A DNA stretch of 64,000 nt from Paenibacillus ginsengarvi (GTDB lineage Bacteria; Bacillota; Bacilli; Paenibacillales; NBRC-103111): assembly GCF_003626695.1 (NCBI RefSeq), contig NZ_RBAH01000001.1:62001-126000 (forward strand), in the 5' to 3' direction. Made by a program: the position numbers and the translations under genes. Shown one piece after another: positions 7,581 to 17,447 of the stretch (the first letter of the stretch is position 1; each line of letters starts with the position of its first letter). The notes under the pieces are model-generated. The model had not been told where the DNA came from, made no database searches, and was given only the letters and a program-made list of their open reading frames with translations.

Positions 7581-10151
7581 TTAAGACGGGATTCGATTGT
7601 GCTGGTACTGCTCCATCGTGAGCAGCACTTCTCTCGGCTTGCTCCCCTCGTAAGGGCCAACGATGCCTTTCGCCTCCAGCGAGTCGATCAGGCGGGCCGC
7701 TCTCGCATAACCGACCCGCATACGCCGCTGCAATAGCGAGACGGACGCCTGCTTCGCTTCGATAACGATCTGGGCGGCCTGGTCGTACAGCTCGTCCTCA
7801 TACTCGTCCTCGGCTTCCGCCTGCTCCTCCAGCTCCGGCACGATCTCCTCCTGGTAGATGGCTTCCTCCTGATTTTTGCAGAAGCCGACGACTGCTTCCA
7901 CTTCCGGGTCGGACAAAAAGGCTCCCTGCACGCGAATCGGCTTCGACGCTCCGACCGGCAGGAACAGCATGTCGCCGCGGCCGAGCAGCTTCTCGGCGCC
8001 GACCATATCCAGAATCGTCCGCGAATCGACCTGGGACGATACGCCAAAGGCGATCCGCGACGGAATGTTGGCCTTGATCAGCCCGGTAATGACATCCACC
8101 GACGGCCGCTGTGTGGCGATAATGAGGTGAATGCCGGCTGCCCGCGCTTTCTGGGCCAGTCGGCAGATCGAATCTTCCACGTCGTTCGCCGCCACCATCA
8201 TCAGGTCGGCAAGCTCGTCCAGAATGACGACGATGAACGGCAGCTTCTCTCCATCCGGCTTCTCGGCAATCATATTATTGTAGCCTTCGATATTCCGTGT
8301 GCCGAATTTGGAAAACAGCTCATACCGCTTTTCCATTTCGCCGACGATTTTTTTGAGCGCCAGCGACGCTCTTCGCGGATCGGTTACAACTGGCGCGAGC
8401 AAATGCGGAATGCCGTTGTACATATTCAGCTCGACCATTTTCGGGTCGATCATCAGAAATTTCACTTCATCCGGCTTCGCTTTGTACAAAATGCTCGTGA
8501 TGATCCCGTTAATACAAACCGATTTCCCTGAACCGGTAGCGCCTGCAACAAGCAAGTGCGGCATTTTGGCCAAATTGCCGACGATTGCCTGGCCGGATAT
8601 GTCTCGTCCGAACGCGATCGACAGGAGCGAGCTGGATTCCTGGAACACCGAGCTTTCCATCACTTCGCGCATCGTAACGACCGCAACCTCGGAATTCGGC
8701 ACCTCGATGCCGATCGCCGATTTCCCCGGAATCGGAGCTTCCATCCGAATGTCTTTGGCGGCCAGCGCAAGCGCAATATCGTCCGTTAAGCTTACGACCC
8801 GGCTGACCTTCACGCCTACGTCCGGCTGAATCTCGTACCGGGTGACCGACGGTCCCCGTACGACGTCGAGCACTTTCGTCCGAACGCCGAAGCTTTCTAA
8901 CGTCGTCTCGAGCTTGCGGGCGATCGTTTTGTAGTCGACGGCATCGCCGCCTTTGCCTGAATTGCCTGGCTTCGCCAGCAAGTTGAACGGCGGCAGCAAA
9001 TACGGCTTGGCCGGAGGTTTTTCGCGCGGCGGCGCAAACGTTACGTCGATTTCGCCTTCCCCTTCGACCGGGAGCTTGATTTTCATCTGATTGGAGGGAG
9101 GAACATACTCCTGAGCCGCCGGCAGCGCCTTAACTGCCGGCGGCTCTGCCAGAACCGGCTCGGACGCTTCGAGCGGAGCGTCCTGCTCCTCCAGATGCTC
9201 TTGAAAATCGCGAATGCGCGGAAACTCAGATTGCTCCTTGTCCCCCTCGTCCTCATCCTCATAATCGTTCCTGGCGGCCGGCAAAACCGACGTACCGCGG
9301 TCGTCTGCGCTGTATACGACTTCTTCTTCCCCTTCCGTATCGTCCGATCCCGCAGCGGCGGGCTTTTGCTTTTTTTGCAGCAGTTGGAAAAAGACCGGCT
9401 TTTTCTTCTCGCGCATAATGACCGGCGCCGTGATCTCATCCTCGAAGTCGTCATCCAGAGCGACCTGCGGCTGAAGCGCCTTACGGGTGCGAACCGGCTT
9501 CGGCGTCTCCGGATTTTTCATCAGTTGAAACATATCCTTGAACGTATCCTTAAGTCTTAGGCCGCTGCCGCTGAACAGCCGCCTCACCTTGCTGCCCATA
9601 TCGACATACGATAGGCCAGTTACCAGGATAAAACCGATCGCAAAGAGCGAATATTCGAGCAACCGCGCGCCGAGATTATCGAACAGGAAGTACAGGCAAG
9701 CGTACAAAACCGCCCCGATCATGCCGCCCCCCACTTGATGCTGAAGCATCTGCTGGTTTTGCGGGTGTATGCCGTCGATCAGACTATTCCAGGTCTGGCT
9801 AACGATCCATGTCGCTCTCGTCAGTTCGCCGGTCGGATCGAGCAGTTGAAACAACGTAATATGGTTCATAATGAGAAAACCGAGAATCAGCAGCAGCACT
9901 CCCGATTTGCGCGCGTTCCAGCCCTTCGGCCACGATCGCTTCACCATGACAAACAAGCCTATGTATATAAACACAATCGGAACGATAAAATCGCAAACGC
10001 CCAGGAAAAAGCGGAACAAGAAATTGAGCGATCTGCCGACAGAGCCTTCTTTGGAAAGCGCGATGACGGAGAAAATAAGTATGAGGATGCCGTATAGTTC
10101 GTATTTGAGATGGGTCGTTAGCGATCCGCCTTTTTTCCGTCTTTTAGCCAA
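7581..10151 (-). CDS. spoIIIE: DNA translocase FtsK/SpoIIIE
   Basis: This 856-residue protein pumps chromosomal DNA through a septum. The N-terminal part has about four membrane segments (about 18-185), followed by an acidic, low-complexity linker (about 230-370). The motor has Walker A GATGSGKS at 537-544 and Walker [10 protein letters not shown] at 641-649. The C-terminal winged-helix gamma domain (about 800-850) reads polar sequence skew signals. The start is a TTG at 10151 after GGAGGTGTACAGTT. Its place beside tepA matches B. subtilis spoIIIE, but whether it acts mainly in sporulation or in division cannot be told here. Confidence 0.93.
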   Translation of the reverse strand: MAKRRKKGGSLTTHLKYELYGILILIFSVIALSKEGSVGRSLNFLFRFFLGVCDFIVPIVFIYIGLFVMVKRSWPKGWNARKSGVLLLILGFLIMNHITLFQLLDPTGELTRATWIVSQTWNSLIDGIHPQNQQMLQHQVGGGMIGAVLYACLYFLFDNLGARLLEYSLFAIGFILVTGLSYVDMGSKVRRLFSGSGLRLKDTFKDMFQLMKNPETPKPVRTRKALQPQVALDDDFEDEITAPVIMREKKKPVFFQLLQKKQKPAAAGSDDTEGEEEVVYSADDRGTSVLPAARNDYEDEDEGDKEQSEFPRIRDFQEHLEEQDAPLEASEPVLAEPPAVKALPAAQEYVPPSNQMKIKLPVEGEGEIDVTFAPPREKPPAKPYLLPPFNLLAKPGNSGKGGDAVDYKTIARKLETTLESFGVRTKVLDVVRGPSVTRYEIQPDVGVKVSRVVSLTDDIALALAAKDIRMEAPIPGKSAIGIEVPNSEVAVVTMREVMESSVFQESSSLLSIAFGRDISGQAIVGNLAKMPHLLVAGATGSGKSVCINGIITSILYKAKPDEVKFLMIDPKMVELNMYNGIPHLLAPVVTDPRRASLALKKIVGEMEKRYELFSKFGTRNIEGYNNMIAEKPDGEKLPFIVVILDELADLMMVAANDVEDSICRLAQKARAAGIHLIIATQRPSVDVITGLIKANIPSRIAFGVSSQVDSRTILDMVGAEKLLGRGDMLFLPVGASKPIRVQGAFLSDPEVEAVVGFCKNQEEAIYQEEIVPELEEQAEAEDEYEDELYDQAAQIVIEAKQASVSLLQRRMRVGYARAARLIDSLEAKGIVGPYEGSKPREVLLTMEQYQHNRIPS

Positions 10152-10218
10152 AACTGTACACCTCCGGTTATGGAATCCGCTGTAAGCGGCAAGGGGCAAA
10201 GTAATAGAAACGTATTTC

Positions 10219-10245
10219 ATTATATCATACTTTCCAATATTCGGC
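10219..10245 (-). promoter_or_regulatory. Extended -10 promoter upstream of spoIIIE/ftsK
   Basis: TATAAT (10224-10219, minus strand) is preceded by TATGA, giving an extended -10 (TRTGnTATAAT). No good -35 is present at 17 bases, which is common for this promoter class. Confidence 0.5.
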
Positions 10246-10277
10246 GTAAATAAAAACACCTGTTCGGTTTTTTCGAC

Positions 10278-10326
10278 AAAAAAAGAGAGATTCCCGGTTC
10301 TCTCTTAAGGAACCGAGATCTCTCAT
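10278..10326 (-). terminator. Intrinsic terminator after ylzJ
   Basis: A long hairpin on the minus strand pairs GAGAGAT...GGTTC with GAACC...ATCTCTC, followed by seven T residues. It ends the tepA-ylzJ transcript. Confidence 0.85.
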
Positions 10327-10346
10327 TATCTATCCGGCAGCCCGGT

Positions 10347-10565
10347 TTATACCGGCTTGAACTCAATGATTTTCCCCGGAGCATAGTCCGGATTTAAGTA
10401 ATTCATCGGGTCCGGGCTGTAGAGTCGGACAATTTTACCTTGGTACGGGGCAACCAGTTCAATCTGCATCAGAATTCCGTTAACCGTCACTTCCGACCTC
10501 TCCGGCTGCTTGTCCTCGAACCCCTCCATCACGGTTTCGATCGGAACGCTCGTATACAATATCAT
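10347..10565 (-). CDS. ylzJ: YlzJ-like small protein
   Basis: This 72-residue protein matches the YlzJ-like family ([16 protein letters not shown] at the start; [17 protein letters not shown] later). It is predicted to be cytoplasmic and its function is unknown. Its ATG overlaps the tepA stop (ATGA), as in Bacillus, and a terminator follows, so tepA and ylzJ form a two-gene unit. Confidence 0.87.
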   Translation of the reverse strand: MILYTSVPIETVMEGFEDKQPERSEVTVNGILMQIELVAPYQGKIVRLYSPDPMNYLNPDYAPGKIIEFKPV

Positions 10566-11290
10566 TGCACAAGCCCTCCTCTGACTCCGCGGTGCTGCTC
10601 GATCAGCCTGTTCAGTTCTCTGATCGCTTCGCCTACGCCGCCTACGGCATCGATAAGCCCGTATTTGACGGCATCCGCCCCTATTACCGTCGTGCCGATA
10701 TCGCGTGTCAGCTCGCCGGTTTTGAACATAAGCTCCTTCAGCTTGCCTTCCGGGATACGGGAATGATTGGTGATGAAGCGAAGGACCCTCTCCTGCATTT
10801 TCTCCAAATATTCGAACGTTTGCGGAACGCCAATAACCATGCCGTTTAACCGAATCGGATGGATCGTCATCGTCGCCGTCTCGGCAATGAAAGAATGATG
10901 CGACGAAACGGCGATCGGCACACCGATGCTATGCCCTCCCCCGAGCACCAGCGTAACGCTAGGCTTCGACAAAGAGGAGATCATCTCCGCTATCGCGAGC
11001 CCTGCTTCCACATCCCCGCCAACCGTATTCAATATAATCAGGACGCCCTCGATTTTCGGATTTTGCTCGGCTGCGACGAGCTGCGGGATCAGATGCTCGT
11101 ATTTGGTCGTTTTGTTTTGCGGCGGCAGGACGATATGTCCTTCGACCTGCCCGATAATCGTCATGCAGTATATGTTCGATTCCGCTGCCGGGGTCGCCGT
11201 TTGCCCCAATTGTTGGATCGTATCGACCACCGTGTTTTTTTTCTCCGCTACTTCCGGTTGCTCCGCTTCGTTCGCTTGCGTATTAGCCAT
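10562..11290 (-). CDS. tepA: ClpP-like protease TepA (translocation-enhancing protein)
   Basis: A 242-residue ClpP-class protein. The nucleophile is probably Ser121 in GGGHSIGVP, with His144 in MTIHPIR as a likely partner and [10 protein letters not shown] forming the oxyanion region. TepA was described in B. subtilis as aiding preprotein translocation and spore formation. The ATG at 11290 follows GGAGGAGGG; the upstream in-frame stretch lacks a ribosome site. The N-terminal 40 residues are polar and poorly conserved. Confidence 0.9.
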   Translation of the reverse strand: MANTQANEAEQPEVAEKKNTVVDTIQQLGQTATPAAESNIYCMTIIGQVEGHIVLPPQNKTTKYEHLIPQLVAAEQNPKIEGVLIILNTVGGDVEAGLAIAEMISSLSKPSVTLVLGGGHSIGVPIAVSSHHSFIAETATMTIHPIRLNGMVIGVPQTFEYLEKMQERVLRFITNHSRIPEGKLKELMFKTGELTRDIGTTVIGADAVKYGLIDAVGGVGEAIRELNRLIEQHRGVRGGLVQ

Positions 11291-11406
11291 CGAAGACCCT
11301 CCTCCTGTAGTCTTCCATAGTATGAATTGGTCGGTCGATTTTATCCGGTAGGGCTTCTTGGAAAGGTTTGTGGGCTCCAAGTTCACACCGAAGACGGGCC
11401 CCGAAA

Positions 11407-11435
11407 AGAAAAAGCCCCCCCAGTCGGGAAGGCTT
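11407..11435 (-). terminator. Intrinsic terminator after rnjB
   Basis: AAGCCTTCCC pairs with GGGGGGGCTT around GACT on the minus strand (two T-G pairs), then a T tract. A strong terminator closing the dapG-dapA/rnjB region. Confidence 0.9.
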
Positions 11436-11487
11436 GGCCATAAACGTGTTCGGGTATCATTGGGTTCAGTGACTAGCGTTTTACCGT

Positions 11488-13164
11488 TTAAACTTCCATA
11501 ATAATCGGCAAAATCATTGGTCTTCTACGGGTTTGTTCATATAAAAATCGTCCGAGTGCATCTTTTACATGAGTTTTGAGTGAAGCCCACTCGTTGACGT
11601 TCTCCACCATCAGCCGGTTGAGCGTACTGCTGACGATCCGGTTCGCTTCGTCCAGCAGTCCTTCGGATTCGCGTACGTACACGAATCCTCTGGAAATAAT
11701 ATCCGGACCCGACATAATCGTGCCGTCCTGCTTGCTTAGCGTAACGACTACGACCAGAATGCCGTCCTGGGACAAAAGCTTGCGATCGCGAAGCACGATA
11801 TTGCCTACATCGCCTACGCCCAGTCCGTCGATCAGCACGTTGCCGCAAGGAACTCGCGGTCCCCGGCGGGCAACGCCGCCTTGAATTTCCACCGTGTCAC
11901 CGATGTCCACGATGAAAATGTTTTCCCGGTCGACGCCGACCGATTCTGCAAGATTAGCGTGCTGGCGAAGCATCCGGTACTCGCCGTGAATCGGGATGAA
12001 ATATTTCGGCTTCATCATATTGAGCATCAGCTTCAGCTCTTCTTGACTTCCGTGTCCGGAAACGTGAACGCCGGTTACCGAGCCGGAACCGTAAATCACG
12101 TTTGCGCCGATCCGGAAAAGCTCATCGACCGTTCGTCCGACGAAACGTTCGTTGCCCGGAATCGGGGTTGCGGCAATAACAACCGTATCGCCCGGCAAAA
12201 TATCCACTTTCCGATGATTCGAGCGAGCCATGCGGGTCAAAGCGGACATTGGTTCGCCTTGGCTTCCGGTCGAAAGAATGACGACCCGGTCCGCCGCAAG
12301 CTTGTTCACTTCTTCCGGTTCGATCAGCATGCCGTCCGGAATATGCAAGTAGCCGAGCTCGCTTGCGATGTTGACCACGTTAACCATGCTTCTTCCGATA
12401 ACGGCCATTTTTCGCCGTGTAGCTTCCGCCGCATTGATTACCTGCTGAACGCGATGCACGTTGGATGCGAACGTTGCCACGACGACACGCTGCTTCGCTT
12501 TGCGAAACAACTCTTCCAGCTCCGCTCCAACCGTACGCTCCGATCCGGTATACCCCGGACGTTCGGCATTCGTGCTGTCCGACAGCAATGCCAGTACGCC
12601 GCGGCTTCCGATATGGGCCATTTTGTGCAAATCGGCATATTGGTTGTTAACCGGCGTTTGATCGAATTTGAAGTCTCCGGTATGAACGACAAGTCCTTCC
12701 GGTGTATCCAGGCACACGCCAACCGAATCCGGAATGCTGTGGTTCACCCGGAAGAAGGTTGCTTTCATCGACCCGAGCTGAATTTCCGAATCGGCGTTGA
12801 TCAAGATCCGCTTCGTTTCGCCGAGCAAATTCGCTTCCTTCAGCTTCGCTTCGATCAAACCGAGCGTAAGCTTCGTTCCGTATACGGGAACGTTTAAATT
12901 CCGGAGAACGTACGGCAAGCCGCCGATATGGTCCTCATGGCCGTGCGTAATCAAAATCCCTCTGACTTTATCGCGGTTCTCCGTCAAATAGGAGATATCG
13001 GGAATGACGATATCAATGCCAAGCATGTCCTCCTCCGGGAATTTGAGCCCGGAATCGATGACGACAATATCGTTCCCGTATTGAACGCAGTACATATTTT
13101 TGCCAATTTCGCCCACGCCGCCCAGAGCGAAAATGGATACTTTATCTATATTTTTTTTAGACAA
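11488..13164 (-). CDS. rnjB: Ribonuclease J
   Basis: This 558-residue metallo-beta-lactamase/beta-CASP RNase has the metal motif HGHEDH at residues 74-79 and the C-terminal RNase J dimer domain. RNase J acts as 5'-3' exo- and endonuclease in mRNA decay. Position after dapA corresponds to B. subtilis rnjB (ymfA), but sequence alone cannot separate J1 from J2 securely. The TTG start at 13164 follows TTAGGAGGGTTAGA; a promoter lies upstream and a terminator follows, so it is probably monocistronic. Confidence 0.92.
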   Translation of the reverse strand: MSKKNIDKVSIFALGGVGEIGKNMYCVQYGNDIVVIDSGLKFPEEDMLGIDIVIPDISYLTENRDKVRGILITHGHEDHIGGLPYVLRNLNVPVYGTKLTLGLIEAKLKEANLLGETKRILINADSEIQLGSMKATFFRVNHSIPDSVGVCLDTPEGLVVHTGDFKFDQTPVNNQYADLHKMAHIGSRGVLALLSDSTNAERPGYTGSERTVGAELEELFRKAKQRVVVATFASNVHRVQQVINAAEATRRKMAVIGRSMVNVVNIASELGYLHIPDGMLIEPEEVNKLAADRVVILSTGSQGEPMSALTRMARSNHRKVDILPGDTVVIAATPIPGNERFVGRTVDELFRIGANVIYGSGSVTGVHVSGHGSQEELKLMLNMMKPKYFIPIHGEYRMLRQHANLAESVGVDRENIFIVDIGDTVEIQGGVARRGPRVPCGNVLIDGLGVGDVGNIVLRDRKLLSQDGILVVVVTLSKQDGTIMSGPDIISRGFVYVRESEGLLDEANRIVSSTLNRLMVENVNEWASLKTHVKDALGRFLYEQTRRRPMILPIIMEV

Positions 13165-13244
13165 ATCTAACCCTCCTAAGTTGTTTTGGCGACGATCTTT
13201 ATATACCCAGACCAAAGATAACCCGAACCAGTCACTTGTGTTTC

Positions 13245-13274
13245 ATTATACATGAAGCGCATATGCAAATACAA
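13245..13274 (-). promoter_or_regulatory. Candidate sigma-A promoter of rnjB
   Basis: On the minus strand TTGTAT (13274-13269) is spaced 18 bases from TATAAT (13250-13245). It sits after the dapA terminator and about 80 bases before the rnjB start. Confidence 0.6.
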
Positions 13275-13302
13275 GTCGAGTACTATTAGCCTGCCCCAAA
13301 AC

Positions 13303-13330
13303 AAAAAACCGATGCTCCCCGGCACCGGTT
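13303..13330 (-). terminator. Intrinsic terminator after dapA
   Basis: AACCGGTGC pairs with GCATCGGTT (one G-T) around CGGGGA on the minus strand, then runs of T. Confidence 0.88.
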
Positions 13331-13360
13331 CTCGTTTTGCTTATTTTACTAAAGGCCCGA

Positions 13361-14242
13361 TCAGCGTTTGAACAACTCGCGAATAAAGCCGGCTTCCTGC
13401 TCGGTAGCGGGTACAAGCGGCAAGCGAACCCCGCCGACGGGCACTCCATGAAGACCGAGCGCATATTTAACCGGTACCGGATTCGGAACGCGGTGCGGAC
13501 AGTTAAACAAGCCGTTGAAAATGGGCCGCAGCTTCGCATGCCACTCGGCCGCTTGCCGCACTTCGCCGCCTATGTAGGCGCCGACGAGCTGCTGCATTTC
13601 CTTGCCGATCACGTGGCTAGCCACGCTGACAATGCCGTAAGCGCCTACCGACAGCATCGGAAGCGTCAAAATATCGTCGCCGCTGTACACTTTAAACGAC
13701 TCCGGAGCGTTCGATGTGAGCTCCGAGATGAGGTCAAAATCGGAATGGGCTTCCTTCGTTGCGACAACGTTCGGCAATTGGGCCAGCTTGAGCGTAGTCG
13801 AAGCGGCTACCGTTATGCCTGTGCGCGACGGGATGTTATACAGCATAACCGGAAGCTTCGTCGCCTGCGCAGCCGCCTTAAAATGCTCGTAAATGCCTTC
13901 TTGCGAAGGGCGGTTATAATAAGGAGCAACGAGAAGTACGCCGTTTACGCCAATCGCTTCGGCCTGCTTTGTCAAATGAATCGTATGGGCCGTATCGTAG
14001 CTGCCGGTGCCCGCAATTATGTTGACGCGGCCCTTCGCCTGATCAACCGCAACCCGGAACATCTCGAGCTTCTCTTCCTCGGTAAGAGTCGGAGACTCCC
14101 CTGTCGTTCCGCAAATTACCAAGCTGTCCGATTGCTGCTCTTCGATTAAATAGTCGATTAGTCGTCTAGCTCCATCCCAGTCGATTTGAAGATTGTCGTC
14201 GAATGGGGTCACCATTGCGGTGATGACTCTTCCGAAGTCCAC
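13361..14242 (-). CDS. dapA: 4-hydroxy-tetrahydrodipicolinate synthase
   Basis: DapA condenses pyruvate with aspartate semialdehyde; the product leads to diaminopimelate, lysine and, through DpaAB, dipicolinic acid. The 293-residue sequence has GTTGE at 45-49, Tyr135, Arg140 and the Schiff-base Lys163 in VVATKEA. The ATG is 46 bases from the dapG stop, and a terminator follows, so dapG-dapA is one unit. Its substrate must come from an Asd enzyme encoded elsewhere, because asd at this locus is only a remnant. Confidence 0.96.
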   Translation of the reverse strand: MDFGRVITAMVTPFDDNLQIDWDGARRLIDYLIEEQQSDSLVICGTTGESPTLTEEEKLEMFRVAVDQAKGRVNIIAGTGSYDTAHTIHLTKQAEAIGVNGVLLVAPYYNRPSQEGIYEHFKAAAQATKLPVMLYNIPSRTGITVAASTTLKLAQLPNVVATKEAHSDFDLISELTSNAPESFKVYSGDDILTLPMLSVGAYGIVSVASHVIGKEMQQLVGAYIGGEVRQAAEWHAKLRPIFNGLFNCPHRVPNPVPVKYALGLHGVPVGGVRLPLVPATEQEAGFIRELFKR

Positions 14243-14288
14243 AAAAGTTCCTCCTTAACGTTTGGCGAAGCCGCATGCCCCGCAGCGA

Positions 14289-15506
14289 TTATTTATCCAG
14301 TTGAAATGAATGATGAAGCGCCTGAATCGCCCGGCTCGCGTCTGCTTCCTTAACAAGCACCCATATGGTCGCGTTCGAATCGGCCGACTGCAGGATCGGG
14401 ATGTCCCGCTGCGTCAGCGCCTCGACGATGCTCGCCATAATACCCGGTACACCGTTCATCCCGCCGCCGATAATCGAAACTTTGGCGCAGCCGGTCACAA
14501 ACTCCGGAAGGCAGCCCATGCTTCGCAAAATCGCCAGCGCCCGTTCGGATTCGTCGTTGAATACGGTATAACAAACTCCCGATACGTTGACATTAATAAA
14601 ATCGACGCTGATCTGATTGGCGGCCATCGCTTTAAACACATTCAAGGACAAATCGTATTGTCCTTCCTGCGCGGCTACTTTGATTTGCGTGATCGGAGCG
14701 ACATGGGCGATGCTCGTGACGAAGCGGTCATGAAGCATCCGTTCGGAGCGTTCCGAGTCGTCCGCCTTGGTAACAAGCGTCCCCGGATCATCTGTGAAAG
14801 TCGAGCGCACCCGCACCGGAATCCCCGCTTCCATGGCGATTTCTACCGCTCTCGGGTGTATTACCTTAGCTCCTTGGTAAGCCATGTTGCATATTTCCGC
14901 ATACGTGACCCGCTCGATGGGCTTGGCCTTGTCTACAATTTTCGGATCGGCGGTAAATACCCCGCTCACATCGGTGAAAATGTCGACATATTCCGCCCGA
15001 AGCGCCGCGCCGAGTGCCGTCGCCGTCGTATCGCTGCCTCCCCGGCCCAGCGTCGTCACATCGCCGTGAGCCGTTTCGCCCTGGAAGCCGGGAACGATCA
15101 CAACCTTCCCCTCGGACAATGCCTGTACGACGCGGGAAGGTTGAATGGATTCGATGCGAGCGTCGCCGTACCGCTCGTTCGTCCGGATGCCGGCTTGAGC
15201 GCCGGTCAGTATAATGGCTGGAATGCTCTCGGCTTCGAGCAGACTGCACAAGACGGCGGCTGAGATTAGCTCCCCGCAGTGCAGTAAAATATCTTTCTCT
15301 CTTGCAGGAATGCAGTTGCCGTTCAGACGAATGAGCTCAAGCAATGAATCGGTGGCGTAAGGCTCTCCTTTTCTGCCCATTGCGGAAACGACTACGACAA
15401 GCTGGTACGATTCGGCCAAAGCGCGTTTCATATGACCGATGGCATGAGATCTGGCCCGGGAGTCGGAGAGGGAAGTGCCGCCGAACTTCTGCACGAGAGT
15501 ACGCAT
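14289..15506 (-). CDS. dapG: Aspartate kinase (DapG type)
   Basis: This 405-residue aspartokinase phosphorylates aspartate as the first step to diaminopimelate, lysine, threonine and methionine. It has KFGGTS at 7-12, the kinase domain to about 240, and two C-terminal ACT domains (VSIIGGGMNGVPGIMA in the second). B. subtilis DapG is inhibited by meso-diaminopimelate; the same is likely here. The ATG follows GGAGGGAAGACT. I saw no lysine riboswitch upstream. Confidence 0.94.
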   Translation of the reverse strand: MRTLVQKFGGTSLSDSRARSHAIGHMKRALAESYQLVVVVSAMGRKGEPYATDSLLELIRLNGNCIPAREKDILLHCGELISAAVLCSLLEAESIPAIILTGAQAGIRTNERYGDARIESIQPSRVVQALSEGKVVIVPGFQGETAHGDVTTLGRGGSDTTATALGAALRAEYVDIFTDVSGVFTADPKIVDKAKPIERVTYAEICNMAYQGAKVIHPRAVEIAMEAGIPVRVRSTFTDDPGTLVTKADDSERSERMLHDRFVTSIAHVAPITQIKVAAQEGQYDLSLNVFKAMAANQISVDFINVNVSGVCYTVFNDESERALAILRSMGCLPEFVTGCAKVSIIGGGMNGVPGIMASIVEALTQRDIPILQSADSNATIWVLVKEADASRAIQALHHSFQLDK

Positions 15507-15511
15507 AGTCT

Positions 15512-15703
15512 TCCCTCCAAGCCGGATAAGCGATGCCGTTTACGCTGCTCGGGTGGCGAAATACCGGACGACGGCGACGTGCCGCTGGAAAAAACCGGAT
15601 GACGGCATGCAAATGTACCCCATTCGCCATAAACCGACTCGGGACGTCCGCAAACAACCGGTATTCGCACGCAAGCAGCTGTGTCAACAAAGCGAATCGT
15701 CAT
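15512..15703 (-). pseudogene. asd: Remnant of aspartate-semialdehyde dehydrogenase gene (asd)
   Basis: Translated on the minus strand, about 15703-15620 gives VDTAACVRIPVVCGRPESVY, which closely resembles the conserved C-terminal Asd segment (A/T)TCVRIPV..GHSESV. The catalytic His of GHSES is Arg here. After a frame change, 15620-15520 gives further Asd-like text (an FPAA segment, then HPSSVNGIAYP resembling DDP...YPMP). There is no start, NADP domain or active-site cysteine. It lies exactly between dpaB and dapG, where B. subtilis and relatives carry asd. The similarity was judged by eye. Confidence 0.6.
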
Positions 15704-15784
15704 CCAGCATGTTATTCCATTAAATAACAAAAACCGTTTCCGTACACGTACAGCTTTTACAGAAAACGTCCGAAGACGATGCGG

Positions 15785-16387
15785 TCAGGATATAAAATCT
15801 TGAAATCTCTCAATAAGCAGCGGTTGAAGCTGCTTCCCTTCAAGCGCCGAAGCACACGCATCCATGATGAGCTCCATTCGGGCCACCAGCGAATTCGGCT
15901 TTTGGGCCGGATTATCCTGACCAAACGGAACGAAGTAAATATGTTTGGCTACTAGCAGCTTGGCGATATTCGCGGCGTTCAGACCTAAGCCGTCGTTCGT
16001 GGAAATGGCAAGCACCAAAGGTCTCTGGTTCCGCATCTGCGCCTTGGCCGCCATCAGTACGGCACTGTCGGTCATCGCATTCGCCAGTCGGCTTGTCGTA
16101 TTGCCCGTACACGGCGCAATCAGCATCACATCCAGCAATTTAGACGGTCCCAGCGGTTCCGCATCGACGATGGAAGAAATGATATCATTGCCTGTTATTT
16201 GCTTTAACTGCTGCTGCCAGCTTGCCGATGTGCCGAACCGGGTATCCGTCGTCATAAGCGTCTGCGAAGCGATCGGAATGACCCTTGCTCCCGCGTCCAC
16301 GAAGCGCTGAATATGCGGCATCGTTTCTTCAAATGTACAATGAGAACCGGTCAAGGCAAAGCCGACCGTCTTCCCCGTCCAATTCAT
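15785..16387 (-). CDS. dpaB: Dipicolinate synthase subunit B
   Basis: The 200-residue flavoprotein-like subunit (SpoVFB) works with DpaA to oxidise the dihydrodipicolinate-pathway intermediate to dipicolinic acid in the mother cell. A Rossmann-like N-terminus (GFALTGSHCTFEE) and IAPCTGNTTSRLANAMTDS resemble the phosphopantothenoylcysteine decarboxylase/flavoprotein fold. ATG overlaps the dpaA stop (ATGA), indicating coupled translation of the two subunits. No clear terminator follows before the asd remnant. Confidence 0.95.
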   Translation of the reverse strand: MNWTGKTVGFALTGSHCTFEETMPHIQRFVDAGARVIPIASQTLMTTDTRFGTSASWQQQLKQITGNDIISSIVDAEPLGPSKLLDVMLIAPCTGNTTSRLANAMTDSAVLMAAKAQMRNQRPLVLAISTNDGLGLNAANIAKLLVAKHIYFVPFGQDNPAQKPNSLVARMELIMDACASALEGKQLQPLLIERFQDFIS

Positions 16388-17283
16388 GGCGCATTCCTCC
16401 CGGTAGTAACGTCATCCAAGATCAACTGGCTTATCGTATTCGCGAGAATGCGGCCAGCTGTTTTCGGAGCGACGATTCCGGGAAGTCCTGGCGCAAGAAT
16501 GGCCTTCACGCCCCGCTTTTCCGCAAACCGGAAATCGGTGCCGCCGGGTTTCGACGCAAGGTCGATAATGACGGCGCGATGAGGCATACTGGCAATAATT
16601 TGCGCTGTGACTATCATAGTCGGAATCGTATTAAAAAGCAAGTCGATACTCGTCACCTGATGGGCCAGATCGGCCAAGTAAAACGGCGTAAATCCCATCT
16701 CCCACGCTCTTGCAAAATGCTCCGGCTTGCGGACGCCGACAAGCACTTTGGCCCCAAGTCCCTGAAGCGTCCGCGCCATCGTCATGCCGGTTCTCCCTAG
16801 GCCGAGAACCATGCTGGTCGAGCCGTGGATCGTAATATCCGTATTTTGAATGGCCATCATAAGCGCGCCTTCTGCCGTCGGTATCGAATTGTAGATCGCT
16901 ACGTCATCCCGATCGAGCAGTTCGACCAGCTTGGTGTTATGCTCCGAGACCAGCTTCTTCAAATACGGCTTCGCCATTCCGGTGTATATTTTGGCATGTG
17001 ACGGCAGAGCGGCAATATGTTCGTCGCGGATCGTCATGTCGGTTGTCGAGAAGATCGATTCCACGACGCCATTGTCATCCGTGCCGACAACCGGCAAAAT
17101 GACGGCATCCGCTTTTTCCAGCACCTGGGGGGATAACGACACTTTCGTAACGCCGCTATATGCATATTGCAAATTGTCGAACCCGATCAGGGTGACGGTC
17201 GCGTCCAGTTCCGAAAATTTCTGGATCACTTCCAATTGACGGGCGTCTCCGCCAATCAGCGTTATTTGAATGCCGGTCAGCAT
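16384..17283 (-). CDS. dpaA: Dipicolinate synthase subunit A
   Basis: SpoVFA, 299 residues, is the NAD(P)-binding subunit of dipicolinate synthase. A dinucleotide motif (VLGLGRTGMTMARTLQGLG) lies near residues 152-170, in a fold related to hydroxyacid dehydrogenases. Dipicolinic acid complexed with calcium gives spores heat resistance. ATG follows AAAGGGGTGTAAAC. A possible sigma-K promoter lies upstream, which fits mother-cell expression. Confidence 0.95.
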   Translation of the reverse strand: MLTGIQITLIGGDARQLEVIQKFSELDATVTLIGFDNLQYAYSGVTKVSLSPQVLEKADAVILPVVGTDDNGVVESIFSTTDMTIRDEHIAALPSHAKIYTGMAKPYLKKLVSEHNTKLVELLDRDDVAIYNSIPTAEGALMMAIQNTDITIHGSTSMVLGLGRTGMTMARTLQGLGAKVLVGVRKPEHFARAWEMGFTPFYLADLAHQVTSIDLLFNTIPTMIVTAQIIASMPHRAVIIDLASKPGGTDFRFAEKRGVKAILAPGLPGIVAPKTAGRILANTISQLILDDVTTGRNAP

Positions 17284-17316
17284 GTTTACACCCCTTTCCT
17301 TCTTCGAGTATACGAC

Positions 17317-17343
17317 ATCTTATGCGGGTAAGGCGGGATGGGT
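17317..17343 (-). promoter_or_regulatory. Candidate sigma-K promoter of dpaA
   Basis: On the minus strand AC (17343-17342) is followed after 17 bases by CATAAGAT (17324-17317), matching the sigma-K pattern AC-N17-CATAnnnT. It is about 33 bases before the dpaA ATG. B. subtilis spoVFA is sigma-K dependent. Confidence 0.5.
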
Positions 17344-17384
17344 TACTGCCCAAGACGAGCTATGCCGATCAGAAAACAAAAGAC

Positions 17385-17429
17385 AAAAAAAATCGCCTTC
17401 CTTCCATTAGAAGAAGGTGGCGATTTTAA
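17385..17429 (-). terminator. Intrinsic terminator after dut
   Basis: AAAATCGCC...CTTCTT pairs with AAGGAAGGCGATTTT on the minus strand, ending in a run of T residues. Confidence 0.85.
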
Positions 17430-17447
17430 TCGTTTTACTCGCTGCCA

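Noticed and set aside
10284..11435. Possible sporulation promoter (ATA-17-CATACTAT) before tepA
   Set aside because: The spacing and -10 fit neither sigma-E nor sigma-K well enough to report as a feature.
15428..15730. 100-codon minus-strand frame between dpaB and dapG as a gene
   Set aside because: It has no ribosome site and only a short Asd-like segment in one frame; it overlaps the start of dapG. Better explained as an asd remnant.
15507..15784. Lysine riboswitch upstream of dapG
   Set aside because: I looked for L-box core elements and saw none; the space is largely taken up by the asd remnant.
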